NCBI GenBank assembly: GCA_045600125.1
Contig: JAZRXH010000109.1
Location: 3,703-67,702 of the forward strand
Direction of reading: 5' to 3'
DNA from: SIG622 sp045600125
Lineage (GTDB): Bacteria; Bacillota; Clostridia; Oscillospirales; CAG-382
Length of the DNA stretch: 64,000 nucleotides
Below are positions 35,529 to 43,187 of the stretch, piece by piece (the first letter of the stretch is position 1; each line of letters starts with the position of its first letter). The position numbers were made by a program, and so were the translations under genes. The notes under the pieces are model-generated. The model did no database searches and had not been told where the DNA came from. It saw nothing but the letters and a program-made list of their open reading frames with translations.

Positions 35529-36869
35529 ATGGGAAAGCGAGTTCCCCTCAGTATAACGATCTTCTTAGTCGCCTGTGCGGCGCTTGTATCGTTTCAGATC
35601 ACGTATAACTACGTAAACAACAAGTACGCCTCGAAGCAGGCTGAAATGGTCAGCGGCAAGGCGGCGTTCGCCAAGATGGACACCATCGACGCCATCGTGC
35701 GCAAGTCCTATGTGGGCGAGATCAACGAAAAGCAGTTGGAGGACGGTATCATCCAGGGCTATCTGTACGGTCTCGGCGACAAGTATGCCACCTATCTCAC
35801 CAAAGACGAGTACATGAGCTACACCTCCAAGCGAAGCGGCAAGATGGTAGGCATCGGCATCAAGGTCATCTACGACAACACGCTGGGCGGCATCTACGTC
35901 ACCAACGTGGTAAAGGACTCCCCTGCTCTGACCGCCGGTCTCTGCGCCGGCGACCTGATCACGGCGGTGGACGGTCTGAGCATTGCCGAAAGAGGCTATT
36001 ACAACACCATTACCTACATCAGCAGCGGCAGTGAGGGGGATGTGGTGACCCTCAAGGTACTGAAGGGTCCCGACTTCTACTCCGAGGCGGAATACGTCAT
36101 CGAGCGTGCCGTGGTCAGTTCCCCCACCGTTACCTCCGAACAGCTTCCGGACAACGTGGGGCTTGTGACGATCACCGAGTTCACCAAGAACACCCCCGCC
36201 GAATTTACGTCAGCGGTCGAAGAGCTGCGGAGGAACGGAAGCACTTCTCTGGTATTCGATCTTCGCAACAACCCCGGCGGTGATCTGGACGGCATCCGTG
36301 GCGTTCTTGACTACCTCCTTCCCGAAGGACCGATCATCCGGATCATTTCCAAGGACGGAAGCGAGCAGGTGCTCTCCTCCGACGCCGCCTGCGTAGAGCT
36401 TCCCATGGCGGTCGTGGTGAACGGCAACACGGCAAGCGCCGCAGAGCTCTTTACGAGCGCTCTCAAGGACTATAAGAAGGCGACGGTCGTCGGTGCCACC
36501 ACCTACGGAAAAGGCACTATGCAGACCATGATGCAGCTGGCAGACGGCAGTGCGCTTTCGGTTTCCACCCAGATGTACAATCCTCCCTACTCCGAGAACT
36601 ACGAGGGCAAGGGCGTCGTTCCCGACCTTGTGGTAGAACTGAGCGCCGAGCAGCTGGCGCAGTATTACATGCTGACTCCCGAAAACGATCCTCAGCTTTC
36701 CAAGGCGATCGGCGTGGTGAAGAGCAAGAGGAATCTTGCGGATGCGGCAGTAGAGGCAAATCAAGCCGAAACAGTCGAAAACACCGAGAACACGGAAAAT
36801 GCGGAAAACGCAGAGACCACCGAAGCAGCAGATGCCGCAGCGGATAATTCCGAACAAGCACAGTCCTGA
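35529..36869 (+). CDS. S41 C-terminal processing protease (Ctp)
   Basis: 446 residues. A membrane anchor or signal at about 8-30 is followed by a PDZ domain (about 103-190) and the S41 catalytic domain. The catalytic Ser303 lies in NGNTASAAELF and the catalytic Lys328 in TTYGKGTMQ, the Ser-Lys dyad of CtpA/B. The last 45 residues are a repetitive Glu/Asn/Thr/Ala tail (repeats of the type ENTEN). A Ctp gene commonly follows ftsEX in Firmicutes and may process cell-wall enzymes. It lies 88 bp after the PcsB-like gene. Confidence 0.94.
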   Translation: MGKRVPLSITIFLVACAALVSFQITYNYVNNKYASKQAEMVSGKAAFAKMDTIDAIVRKSYVGEINEKQLEDGIIQGYLYGLGDKYATYLTKDEYMSYTSKRSGKMVGIGIKVIYDNTLGGIYVTNVVKDSPALTAGLCAGDLITAVDGLSIAERGYYNTITYISSGSEGDVVTLKVLKGPDFYSEAEYVIERAVVSSPTVTSEQLPDNVGLVTITEFTKNTPAEFTSAVEELRRNGSTSLVFDLRNNPGGDLDGIRGVLDYLLPEGPIIRIISKDGSEQVLSSDAACVELPMAVVVNGNTASAAELFTSALKDYKKATVVGATTYGKGTMQTMMQLADGSALSVSTQMYNPPYSENYEGKGVVPDLVVELSAEQLAQYYMLTPENDPQLSKAIGVVKSKRNLADAAVEANQAETVENTENTENAENAETTEAADAAADNSEQAQS

Positions 36870-36934
36870 TAAGCAATAGCCCCAAAACAAAATAACAGAA
36901 AGGAATGTCTTCGCCTCGTGCGAAGGTCACGGTG

Positions 36935-37351
36935 ATGACCATGAAAACCTTTTTGATTCTTTTAGTTGTTGGTCTGATCCTGATTCTGGTCGGGATCCTC
37001 TGCCTTACAAAAGGCGTAAAGAAAAAGAACCGCTGCTCAGCCTCGGCTCCGGCGGTGATCGTTGAGGTTCAGGTGGACGACGATGAAGCCGGGCGGGAAG
37101 GAACAAGAAAAAAATACACCTACACCCCGGTCTATGAGTTCACGACGCCTCTCGGGTATGTGCGCAAAACCGGCGGCATATACAGCCACTCGAAGAGCCG
37201 CTTCAAGGTAGGGCAGACCACCGAGGTAAAGTACGATCCGGCAAAGCCGGACGATTTCCTCGTGGGCGGCAAGATCAGCGGTCTTGCTTTTGACGTCTCG
37301 CTCATTCTCTTCGGTATTCTGGTGATCGTCCTCGCCTTCACACAGCTATAA
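36935..37351 (+). CDS. DUF3592-like small membrane protein
   Basis: 138 residues from the ATG at 36935 (AAGGTCAC upstream); an ATG two codons later is equally possible, and the frame could open at 36905. One N-terminal TM helix (TFLILLVVGLILILVGILCL), an extracytoplasmic beta-rich domain, and a C-terminal TM helix (FDVSLILFGILVIVLAF). The segments YTYTPVYEFTTPLG and VKYDPAKPDDF are typical of DUF3592 proteins, whose function is unknown. It is the last gene of the ftsEX-PcsB-Ctp group and is followed by a hairpin. Confidence 0.75.
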   Translation: MTMKTFLILLVVGLILILVGILCLTKGVKKKNRCSASAPAVIVEVQVDDDEAGREGTRKKYTYTPVYEFTTPLGYVRKTGGIYSHSKSRFKVGQTTEVKYDPAKPDDFLVGGKISGLAFDVSLILFGILVIVLAFTQL

Positions 37352-37367
37352 ACGGACAATGACAGCT

Positions 37368-37405
37368 CCCCGCCAAAGGTTCGTCCTTTGGCGGGGATTT
37401 CATCA
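37368..37405 (+). terminator. Perfect 12-bp terminator hairpin
   Basis: Arms at 37368-37379 and 37385-37396 are perfectly complementary around a 5-base loop; the T-tract is short. It marks the right end of the housekeeping cluster before the AT-rich island. Confidence 0.75.
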
Positions 37406-37529
37406 AAGACATTTTTCGGTTCATCTGCCAAAACGTTCAGCAGGTGTTTTTTCGCCCTATTTGGAAACAAGCGTAAAACTGCACGGCGAATTCACACCCG
37501 AAGGGTATTTCACAAATCACGCAAGGCAT

Positions 37530-38141
37530 TTATTTTAATGAGGAGCCACAGTATTCACATTCTCCCATATCGCCTATAATAGTATTGTTTGCACCACAGC
37601 AAGGGCAAGCGACAATTTTTTTTGTAACACTGTTTGTGGTTGTATTTACCGTTGCCCCAACCTGCTCTTGAATTTCGGTATTCGGTAAAACAACCTCTCT
37701 TGTACCTTCGTTGATATAAGCATTTTTCAAATATCCTTTACTTATCAGTTTTTGAATATCATTTTTAGCCACATCGTAAGATTTACCAATTGATGAAGCT
37801 ATAACATCAATTTGTCTTTCGTTTTCATTTACAATAACAGATAAATACTTCTTAACATCTTCAGCATCCTTCTTGGTTTTTTTTGAAACTTTCTGTAAGA
37901 CAAATCCGGCGATACCAAAAAACAATATCATACCAATATCATCTGAGCCAAAACCTTCGCTCAAACAAGCAACAAATCCAATTCCGGCAATGCAATATGA
38001 TGCAATGCCAATACCACCTATAAGTTTTCCGGCACCCATAGCTGCTTTCTTGTCAACGGATATGCGCTTTATTATCAAAAATACACCTACTGGCCAAAAA
38101 ATACATAATGCCAAAATTATTATCGGCCATGAATATAACAT
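37530..38141 (-). CDS. Small membrane protein with winged-helix-like and zinc-ribbon ends
   Basis: 203 residues from the ATG at 38141 (AAGGTGA upstream). The N-terminus holds about two to three TM helices (SWPIIILALCIFWPVGVFLIIKR and following). A helical stretch resembling a PCI/winged-helix module follows (residues about 85-150, IDVIASSIGKSYDVAKNDIQKLISKGYLKNAYI). The C-terminus is a zinc ribbon, CPCCG and CEYCG. No enzyme motif is seen. It is the third gene of the SPFH operon, 43 bp after its neighbour, in AT-rich sequence unlike the flanks. Its expression should depend on the invertible promoter upstream of the operon. Confidence 0.72.
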   Translation of the reverse strand: MLYSWPIIILALCIFWPVGVFLIIKRISVDKKAAMGAGKLIGGIGIASYCIAGIGFVACLSEGFGSDDIGMILFFGIAGFVLQKVSKKTKKDAEDVKKYLSVIVNENERQIDVIASSIGKSYDVAKNDIQKLISKGYLKNAYINEGTREVVLPNTEIQEQVGATVNTTTNSVTKKIVACPCCGANNTIIGDMGECEYCGSSLK

Positions 38142-38184
38142 GCTGATTTCACCTTTTTCATTCACTTTAAATTACCTCCCAAAT

Positions 38185-38859
38185 TTAATAATTTCCTCTT
38201 TTAGTGCTCTTATTTTTTAAAGAACGTAGTTTTATAGCATTTTTTATATCAGATATTTTCTGTGGTATGCTTTCGTCAGCGTTAGCTAATAGCTTTTGCA
38301 ATTCATCAAGTTTATCTAAAATTAGCACCTCATCAGTTGATAGTGCACTATTATCAGAAAACATAAGCATTTCAGATACTTCTTCCAAATCTTTTTTATA
38401 AGCACTTTCCTGATATTCTATTAATAAGCCCTTTGCCTTAGTATATAAAGTATCAACAACCACTTGGCTTTCTGTCAATGGTTTATTTTCTGCTTTTACA
38501 TATCCACTAAAATAAATAACAATTACATCAATAACCAACAAAACACATAATGCCAAAATATTCAATAAGATATATGTTTTTATAAGTAATGGGAAAACAT
38601 TTACAAGTATAATTGACATTACTAAAACAAAACCTAAATGGAAAAGGCTTGTTATAATATTTGCAACAGCAAATATTGACTTTTTAACACTGAGTGCTTT
38701 GATTGTTCCTATACATTCAGCAAATATCAGAAACATCAGTGAAATCCATCTCATCGGGATTGTAAAAATATTGTCAAAGGTCAACAGGTAAAATATTACA
38801 GTTGCCGCTATTGAGGTTGCACCGCAGATTAAAGCGATAGCTTTTGAATTTTTTAACAT
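38185..38859 (-). CDS. Four-helix membrane protein with a cytosolic helical domain
   Basis: 224 residues from the ATG at 38859 (GGAGGG 8 bases upstream). Four hydrophobic helices lie in residues 1-125. A cytosolic alpha-helical domain follows with YQESAYKKDLEEVSEMLMFSDN and a C-terminal KISDIKNAIKLRSLKNK. I do not recognise the family; it faintly recalls XpaC-like proteins, but that was not established. It is the middle gene of the operon, 13 bp after the SPFH gene. Codon and base use is AT-rich. Confidence 0.65.
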   Translation of the reverse strand: MLKNSKAIALICGATSIAATVIFYLLTFDNIFTIPMRWISLMFLIFAECIGTIKALSVKKSIFAVANIITSLFHLGFVLVMSIILVNVFPLLIKTYILLNILALCVLLVIDVIVIYFSGYVKAENKPLTESQVVVDTLYTKAKGLLIEYQESAYKKDLEEVSEMLMFSDNSALSTDEVLILDKLDELQKLLANADESIPQKISDIKNAIKLRSLKNKSTKRGNY

Positions 38860-38872
38860 ATCTCCGCCCTCC

Positions 38873-40171
38873 TTACTCAATCTTTGTTCCGCATTCAGGG
38901 CAGAATTTACTGTTATCTTCTATTTGCTTTCCGCAATTATTGCATTTCTTTATCAAAGGGTGACCGCATTTGGGACAGAATTTACTGTTTCCACTTAGTA
39001 AACTTCCACAGTTTGGGCAAGGTGTAGGAACTTTTGCACCACATACAGAACAAGATGTAGCCCCATCAGGTAAATCTGCTTTGCAGTTACTGCAAGGATT
39101 ATATTTTTTACCACATTCAGGACAGAACTTTGTATCTTCAGTTAAATCTGTGTTGCAAGATGAGCATTTTATTCCTTTTTCGGTTGTTTCTTCTTTTGGT
39201 GTACCTGTAGTGTCAAAACCACAATGATTACAGAATTTTTCGTTTAACCCAATTCGTGCTTTGCACTTCGGGCATTCTTTCGTATCGTTAGTATTCAATG
39301 CTTGCGTTAGCCCACCGAACTGCTGACCGATGGCACCACCGACACCAACACCCATTCCCAAACCAATTCCGGCTCCCATAAAGCCACCTTGCATAGAGTT
39401 GGGATTTGTAGCAGCACCTTCCAATGTATCAAACGAACGTTCCTGCTGATAACTGTATCCAACAATATCCATTTCTGCTCTTTTTGCAAGTGCATTTTTA
39501 AGTTGAACAACGGCTTTATCATCCTCGGGAACATTTATGTCGTTTACAAAGAATGAAACGAGTTTGATTCCGTACTTATCAAAAGTCGGCGAAATTTTTT
39601 CCTGCAAATATGTAGAAATTTCATCGAGATATGCGTTGATTTCCAATACGCTAATATTTTTATGTATTAAATATGACGAAATGACATCTTTTGCCTTTGT
39701 AAGATAAACCCCTCTAAAGAACTTCAAGATTGAGTTTTTATCGAATTGAGGTAATGTTCCAACAAGCTTTAATAAAAACTTTTTTGATTCCTCTATCTGA
39801 ATGCCAAACTGCCCGAAAGCTCTTACGGGGACAAATACCTTATACTTAGGATCTTGAAGCTGAATAGGTGTTGAAGTACCCCATTTTACATCTAATGAAA
39901 AAACTTTATTGATATACCATACTTCGGCAGTAAACGGAGAACGCCCACCGAAAGGAAGGTTTATCAATTTATTTAAAATCGGTATATTGGCAGTATCTAA
40001 GGTGTGTCTGCCTGCACTAAACACATCGCATACTTGTCCGCCCTTAACTAATATAGCTTCTTGTGACTCATTTACGATTAACTGTGTCCAAGTTCCCAAT
40101 TCGTTATTAGGATACTTCCACGCAAACACATCAGGATTACCGTCATATTTTATGACATCAATAATTGCCAT
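38873..40171 (-). CDS. SPFH-domain protein with five C-terminal zinc ribbons (YdjI-like)
   Basis: 432 residues from the ATG at 40171 (AAGGGGG 8 bases upstream). Residues 1 to about 245 form an SPFH/band-7-like domain of the 'virion core protein' YdjI type: WTQLIVNESQEAILVKGGQV, GRHTLDTANIP, VRAFGQFGIQI. A Gly-rich linker (about 265-300) follows, then five tandem zinc ribbons of the form CxxC-n-CxxC. In Bacillus subtilis a similar protein is encoded beside zinc-ribbon membrane proteins and a PspA-like protein and has been linked to envelope stress. SPFH proteins form membrane-associated oligomers. It is the first gene of the operon; its start lies 45 bp from the left inverted repeat of the switch. 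Confidence 0.82.
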   Translation of the reverse strand: MAIIDVIKYDGNPDVFAWKYPNNELGTWTQLIVNESQEAILVKGGQVCDVFSAGRHTLDTANIPILNKLINLPFGGRSPFTAEVWYINKVFSLDVKWGTSTPIQLQDPKYKVFVPVRAFGQFGIQIEESKKFLLKLVGTLPQFDKNSILKFFRGVYLTKAKDVISSYLIHKNISVLEINAYLDEISTYLQEKISPTFDKYGIKLVSFFVNDINVPEDDKAVVQLKNALAKRAEMDIVGYSYQQERSFDTLEGAATNPNSMQGGFMGAGIGLGMGVGVGGAIGQQFGGLTQALNTNDTKECPKCKARIGLNEKFCNHCGFDTTGTPKEETTEKGIKCSSCNTDLTEDTKFCPECGKKYNPCSNCKADLPDGATSCSVCGAKVPTPCPNCGSLLSGNSKFCPKCGHPLIKKCNNCGKQIEDNSKFCPECGTKIE

Positions 40172-40215
40172 AACATATTCCCCCTTTGTAAATTTTAATT
40201 TGCTTGCCGAACATT

Positions 40216-40237
40216 CCACATAATTGCGATTATGTGG
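40216..40237 (+). repeat. Left 22-bp recombination site (IR-L)
   Basis: Nine-base arms CCACATAAT and ATTATGTGG flank the asymmetric core TGCG. It is the exact reverse complement of 40446-40467, so the two form a perfect inverted pair. Confidence 0.85.
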
Positions 40238-40277
40238 ATAAAGCAGAATAAATGTGTTTAAAATTTGTGATTACAGA

Positions 40278-40320
40278 CACAAAAACAAGACCAATGTTAG
40301 TTGATAAATCTTCATTGGTC
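40278..40320 (-). terminator. Leftward terminator inside the invertible segment
   Basis: GACCAATG (40289-40296) pairs with CATTGGTC (40313-40320). On the minus strand the stem is followed by TTGTTTTTGTG. In the present orientation it would stop read-through from the recombinase gene into the SPFH operon. Confidence 0.65.
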
Positions 40321-40379
40321 AACTTTTGATGTCGTTTTTTGTGCATAACGGAGATTTTTTGTAAATATTACTAAAATCA

Positions 40380-40408
40380 TTGACTTTTATAGTCATATAT
40401 GTTATTAT
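40380..40408 (+). promoter_or_regulatory. Strong promoter inside the invertible segment, pointing right
   Basis: TTGACT at 40380-40385 and TATTAT at 40403-40408, exactly 17 bp apart, with a TG-T extended -10. In this orientation it runs into IR-R, whose palindrome followed by CTTTTTTATTTT looks like a terminator. After inversion it would drive the SPFH operon. Confidence 0.8.
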
Positions 40409-40445
40409 TCATTTAGTATGTAGCAAGTTTGTTTATATAAGTTTT

Positions 40446-40467
40446 CCACATAATCGCAATTATGTGG
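40446..40467 (-). repeat. Right 22-bp recombination site (IR-R)
   Basis: The same arms as IR-L with the core reversed (CGCA). On the plus strand the hairpin is followed by a T-rich tract at 40468-40478, so the site also resembles an intrinsic terminator for rightward transcripts. Confidence 0.85.
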
Positions 40468-40477
40468 CTTTTTTATT

Positions 40478-41317
40478 TTAGCACCGCAAAAGTCCGAGCT
40501 TTTGTATTTGTCTACGGTGTACCTCACCCGTGCTCATTGTGTAAATTCTTGTTGTATTTACTGATGAGTGCCCTAAAATATCTGCAAGCCTTACAATGTC
40601 TTTCTGTAAGCTGTAATATGTTCTCGCAAAAAGATGACGAAAACTATGTGGATACACTTTGTCTTTTGAAACTCCGGCGATTTCGCATAACGCTTTTAAC
40701 ATCTTCCATATATGGCTTCTGTCAAGAGGTTTACCATTACGGCTCACGAAAACGGAGCCGTTTTCAATTTTATTTTCTCGGATATATCCCTTTAACATTT
40801 TGCAAAGCTCTTTCGGTAAGATGACAATACGCATTTTTCCTTTGCAGTTAATTACCGCTTGTCCCGTTTTCACGGCAGATGTAGTAATGTAGCGTAATTC
40901 CGAAACCCTTATACCCGTACTTGCTATGGTTTGTATCAGGTAATAAAGCCTTTGATTTTTCTTATCTTTTGCCGCTGTTAAAAGCCGTTCATATTCCGTT
41001 TTTGTCAATTCCTTGTCCTTGCTTGAAAATATCTGCCTTTGTATTTTTAGTGCCTTTATCCGTATATCGTGCCATTCCATAAATGCAAAGAAACTGTTAA
41101 GGGAAGATATTGCCGCATTTACACTTGCAGGAGCATACTTTTCACACAATTCCTTTTTATAATCCAAAGCCAATATCTTTGTTACTTCCTGACCGCACAG
41201 CCAAGCCATAAAGAAGGTTATATCACGGATATATTTTTCTATTGTGTTTTCGCTTTTTTCCTCCTCGATTAAATAATTTTTAAAGCTTTCTATAAGCGCA
41301 TTTGTGATTTTTCTCAT
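40478..41317 (-). CDS. Tyrosine recombinase, probable DNA invertase of the promoter switch
   Basis: 279 residues. The N-terminal SAM-like DNA-binding domain (about 1-95) contains NTIEKYIRDITFFMAWL. The catalytic domain has Arg137 (TGIRVSEL), a Lys near 159-161, His224 and Arg227 (HSFRHLFAR), His250 (LGHSSVNTTRIY) and the nucleophile Tyr259, a complete XerC/D-type active site. A single-domain invertase of this size next to inverted sites matches the integrases that flip phase-variable promoters in Clostridia and Bacteroidia. The 3' end lies 10 bp from IR-R. The gene is AT-rich like the operon and is presumably of the same foreign origin. Confidence 0.9.
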   Translation of the reverse strand: MRKITNALIESFKNYLIEEEKSENTIEKYIRDITFFMAWLCGQEVTKILALDYKKELCEKYAPASVNAAISSLNSFFAFMEWHDIRIKALKIQRQIFSSKDKELTKTEYERLLTAAKDKKNQRLYYLIQTIASTGIRVSELRYITTSAVKTGQAVINCKGKMRIVILPKELCKMLKGYIRENKIENGSVFVSRNGKPLDRSHIWKMLKALCEIAGVSKDKVYPHSFRHLFARTYYSLQKDIVRLADILGHSSVNTTRIYTMSTGEVHRRQIQKLGLLRC

Positions 41318-41471
41318 TCAAATCAACTTCCTTTCCTTTATGTATTCTACCACTTACATAAACAAACTATTTAGAAGCCATCAATGAATTTAAGTATTCA
41401 CACAAATCTCCAGCAACAGTCTATTAAATAAGCGGTATTTTGACAAATGTGTGGATTTCAAGATACAAATT

Positions 41472-41520
41472 AAGCCCGAATATGCAAGCTGAATTTTGCT
41501 TGTATATTCGGGCTTTTTCT
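41472..41520. terminator. Long hairpin with T-tract at the island boundary
   Basis: Eighteen-base arms, 41472-41489 and 41498-41515, with one wobble, followed by TTTCT on the plus strand. No rightward gene precedes it, so it may insulate the island. Confidence 0.6.
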
Positions 41521-41621
41521 GTTATTAGAGCAATTTTTCTTCTAAATATTTATTTCGCTCGAGGGAGCCCCGCCGACGGAAGTACGCCGCAGGCGGCGGA
41601 AGACGGCGGGGCGGGCGGGTG

Positions 41622-41660
41622 GGCAAAAAGAAAAGGACAGAAGCAGTTCTTCTGTCCTTT
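41622..41660 (-). terminator. Intrinsic terminator of the rpsF-ssb-rpsR operon
   Basis: Perfect 12-bp stem, 41632-41643 with 41649-41660, followed on the minus strand by TCTTTTTGC. Confidence 0.9.
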
Positions 41661-41679
41661 CGGTGCTCATTTCCAAAAC

Positions 41680-41922
41680 TCAGTCGGAAATATAAGGCAT
41701 AAGAGCGATATGTCTTGCTCTCTTAACGGCTACGGTGAGCTGTCTCTGATGCTTTGCGCAAGTACCGGTGATTCTGCGAGGGAGAATCTTGGCTCTCTCG
41801 GATACGCACTTGCGAAGTCTTGTAACGTCCTTATAGTCGATATGCTCGATCTTGTCTGCGCAGAACTGACAGATCTTCTTCTTCTTGCGAGTCTTGAACT
41901 GCTGCTGCTTCTGAGCGTCCAT
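41680..41922 (-). CDS. rpsR: 30S ribosomal protein S18 (zinc-binding form)
   Basis: 80 residues from the ATG at 41922 (AAAGGAG 9 bases upstream). The core YKDVTRLRKCVSERAKILPRRITGTCAKHQRQLTVAVKRARHIALMPY is diagnostic for bS18 (segments: RLRKCVSERAKILPRR, CAKHQRQL). A CQFC pair plus two further cysteines marks the zinc-binding C+ form. It binds S6 on the 30S platform. It is the last gene of the operon after ssb, with a terminator 20 bp beyond the stop codon. Confidence 0.97.
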   Translation of the reverse strand: MDAQKQQQFKTRKKKKICQFCADKIEHIDYKDVTRLRKCVSERAKILPRRITGTCAKHQRQLTVAVKRARHIALMPYISD

Positions 41923-42019
41923 GGAATACATCTCCTTTCGACAGCCGCCGTGGGCTCCGGGACTATTCCCGTGCCGCATCGGTCGGCATGCTGCTTGATT
42001 TTTGGGGTCCGTTCTTCTG

Positions 42020-42478
42020 TCAGAACGGTAAGTCGTCCTCCGAGCCTACAACCTCGAAATTGCTTTCGATGTTACTGTTGGCTGCGGGTGCCGAACTGCC
42101 GTGGCGAGGCTCCTCGCCGTAGTAAACATCGTCTCTGCGCGCACCGTTTCCGTCGCCCTTTCTGCCTACGAAGCTGACTTCGTCCGCTACGACTTCGGTA
42201 ACGTAACGCTTCTGTCCGTTCTGGTCGGTGTAATTTCTTGTCTGAATTGCACCGCACACGAGGATCGGGCTGCCCTTGGTAAAGTAACGGCTAACGAATT
42301 CAGCCGTTGTCCTCCAGGCAACGATGTTGATGAAATCCGCCTGTACCGGGTCTTCGGGCTTCGCATACCGTCTCTGTACTGCGATGGAGAACGCCGTCAC
42401 GGACACGCCGCTGGGTGTCTTCTTCAGTTCGGGATCGGCTGTAAGGTTGCCCACGAGAATAACTTTGTTAAAAGCCAT
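42020..42478 (-). CDS. ssb: Single-stranded DNA-binding protein
   Basis: 152 residues with GGAGGGA upstream. The OB fold begins MAFNKVILVGNLTADPELKKTPSG and continues with FSIAVQRRY and FINIVAWRTTAEFVSRYFTKGSPILVCGAIQTR, all typical of bacterial SSB. A low-complexity linker with Gly, Asn and Ser precedes the acidic tip EDDLPF, the partner-recruiting C-terminus. It coats single-stranded DNA in replication and repair. It sits between rpsF and rpsR, the classical Firmicutes order. Confidence 0.97.
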   Translation of the reverse strand: MAFNKVILVGNLTADPELKKTPSGVSVTAFSIAVQRRYAKPEDPVQADFINIVAWRTTAEFVSRYFTKGSPILVCGAIQTRNYTDQNGQKRYVTEVVADEVSFVGRKGDGNGARRDDVYYGEEPRHGSSAPAANSNIESNFEVVGSEDDLPF

Positions 42479-42497
42479 TGTCTTTCCCTCCTGCGGA

Positions 42498-42797
42498 TCA
42501 CTTTTCGAGCGCTACAATGATGGAACGGAGAATACCGTCCGTGATATTGTAGACACGGTCAAGTTCAGCGGGGACTGCCTTCTCGGAAGAGAAGTTAACG
42601 AGCACGTAGTAGCCGTCTTCAAAATCCTGAATCGGATATGCGAGCTTCTTCTTGCCCCATTCGTCAACGCTGTCGATGGTACCGCCATTCGTCGTAATGA
42701 TTCCGGTGAACTTGTCAACGAGAGCCTTGGTAGCTTCCTCTGTCAGTTCAGGATTGATTACGAAAATGGTCTCATACTTACCGATGATTTTTTCCAT
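42498..42797 (-). CDS. rpsF: 30S ribosomal protein S6
   Basis: 99 residues from the ATG at 42797 (GGAGGTG about 9 bases upstream). Begins MEKIIGKYETIFVINPELTEEATKALVDKF, typical of bS6, with the ferredoxin-like fold strands KKLAYPIQDFEDGYYVLVNF. S6 partners S18 in the 30S platform. It is first in the rpsF-ssb-rpsR operon, with a consensus promoter 95 bp upstream and a structured leader in which S6-S18 autoregulation is plausible. Confidence 0.97.
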   Translation of the reverse strand: MEKIIGKYETIFVINPELTEEATKALVDKFTGIITTNGGTIDSVDEWGKKKLAYPIQDFEDGYYVLVNFSSEKAVPAELDRVYNITDGILRSIIVALEK

Positions 42798-42891
42798 TTT
42801 TCCTGCACCTCCTTCCGGCCTATGACCCGGCAACATCGTGCCGAGTAAGAAGTATTATTTTTCCGGGCGCAATACGCACGCCCGGGTAAAC

Positions 42892-42920
42892 ATTATACAA
42901 CCGTTCCGTTTATTTGTCAA
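42892..42920 (-). promoter_or_regulatory. Perfect-consensus promoter of rpsF-ssb-rpsR
   Basis: On the minus strand TTGACA (42920-42915) and TATAAT (42897-42892) are both perfect, with 17-bp spacing. Confidence 0.95.
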
Positions 42921-43092
42921 GAGCGATAACAAAAAATTTACATATTCCGGAAAGTTCCGGAAAGTTCCGCTAAGTCCTTCGGTTTCTTTCTCGCCTTATT
43001 CCCCGACCGCTTTCCGCCTCCCCGTAAAAGAGACAAGGGCGGCTGTTAAAAATCAAAGTTGATTTTTAACAATTTCCTGCATAGTTTTCGCC

Positions 43093-43121
43093 TTTACTTG
43101 CCGTGTGACCTGTGCTACAAT
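43093..43121 (+). promoter_or_regulatory. Extended -10 promoter of the oxidoreductase gene
   Basis: TTTACT at 43093-43098 and TACAAT at 43116-43121, 17 bp apart, with TGTGC before the -10. Confidence 0.75.
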
Positions 43122-43187
43122 GAAGCGAAAAAAGAGAGCATTTTCAAAGTAAAATGGTTTCTCTTTATCTGAAAGGAATGTTCGACC

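Larger units (their letters stand above)
40216..40467. mobile_element. Invertible promoter switch (phase-variation element)
   Basis: Two perfect 22-bp sites in inverted orientation bound a 208-bp segment (40238-40445) directly upstream of the SPFH operon and next to a tyrosine recombinase gene. Inside are a strong promoter pointing right (40380-40408), away from the operon, and a terminator hairpin (40289-40320) that acts leftward. Inversion would point the promoter at the operon. As sequenced, the operon appears OFF. A weaker leftward candidate (TTGACC, 17 bp, TAACAT) overlaps the hairpin and could give basal expression. Confidence 0.8.
41318..41679. other. Intergenic region between the recombinase and rpsR
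   Basis: About 360 bp. It contains the recombinase leader, an 18-bp hairpin (41472-41515), a GC-rich hairpin-forming stretch at 41558-41620 and the rpsR operon terminator (41632-41660). No gene was recognised. Confidence 0.6.
42798..43187. other. Divergent intergenic region with the rpsF leader and two promoters
   Basis: Leftward: the rpsF promoter (42892-42920) and a leader with a GC-rich hairpin (CCGGGCG pairing with CGCCCGG, 42863-42886). Ribosomal leaders of this operon often hold an S6-S18 binding motif; the region near 42808-42836 (GCCGGG and GGCCGG segments on the minus strand) could serve, but I cannot show it. Rightward: the promoter at 43093-43121. Confidence 0.55.

Noticed and set aside
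40238..40445. The two palindromes around 40.2-40.5 kb as simple terminators or a non-coding hairpin pair
   Set aside because: They are exact inverses of each other with opposite cores, enclose an oriented promoter and adjoin a recombinase gene. This fits recombination sites better, though the right one may also terminate transcription.
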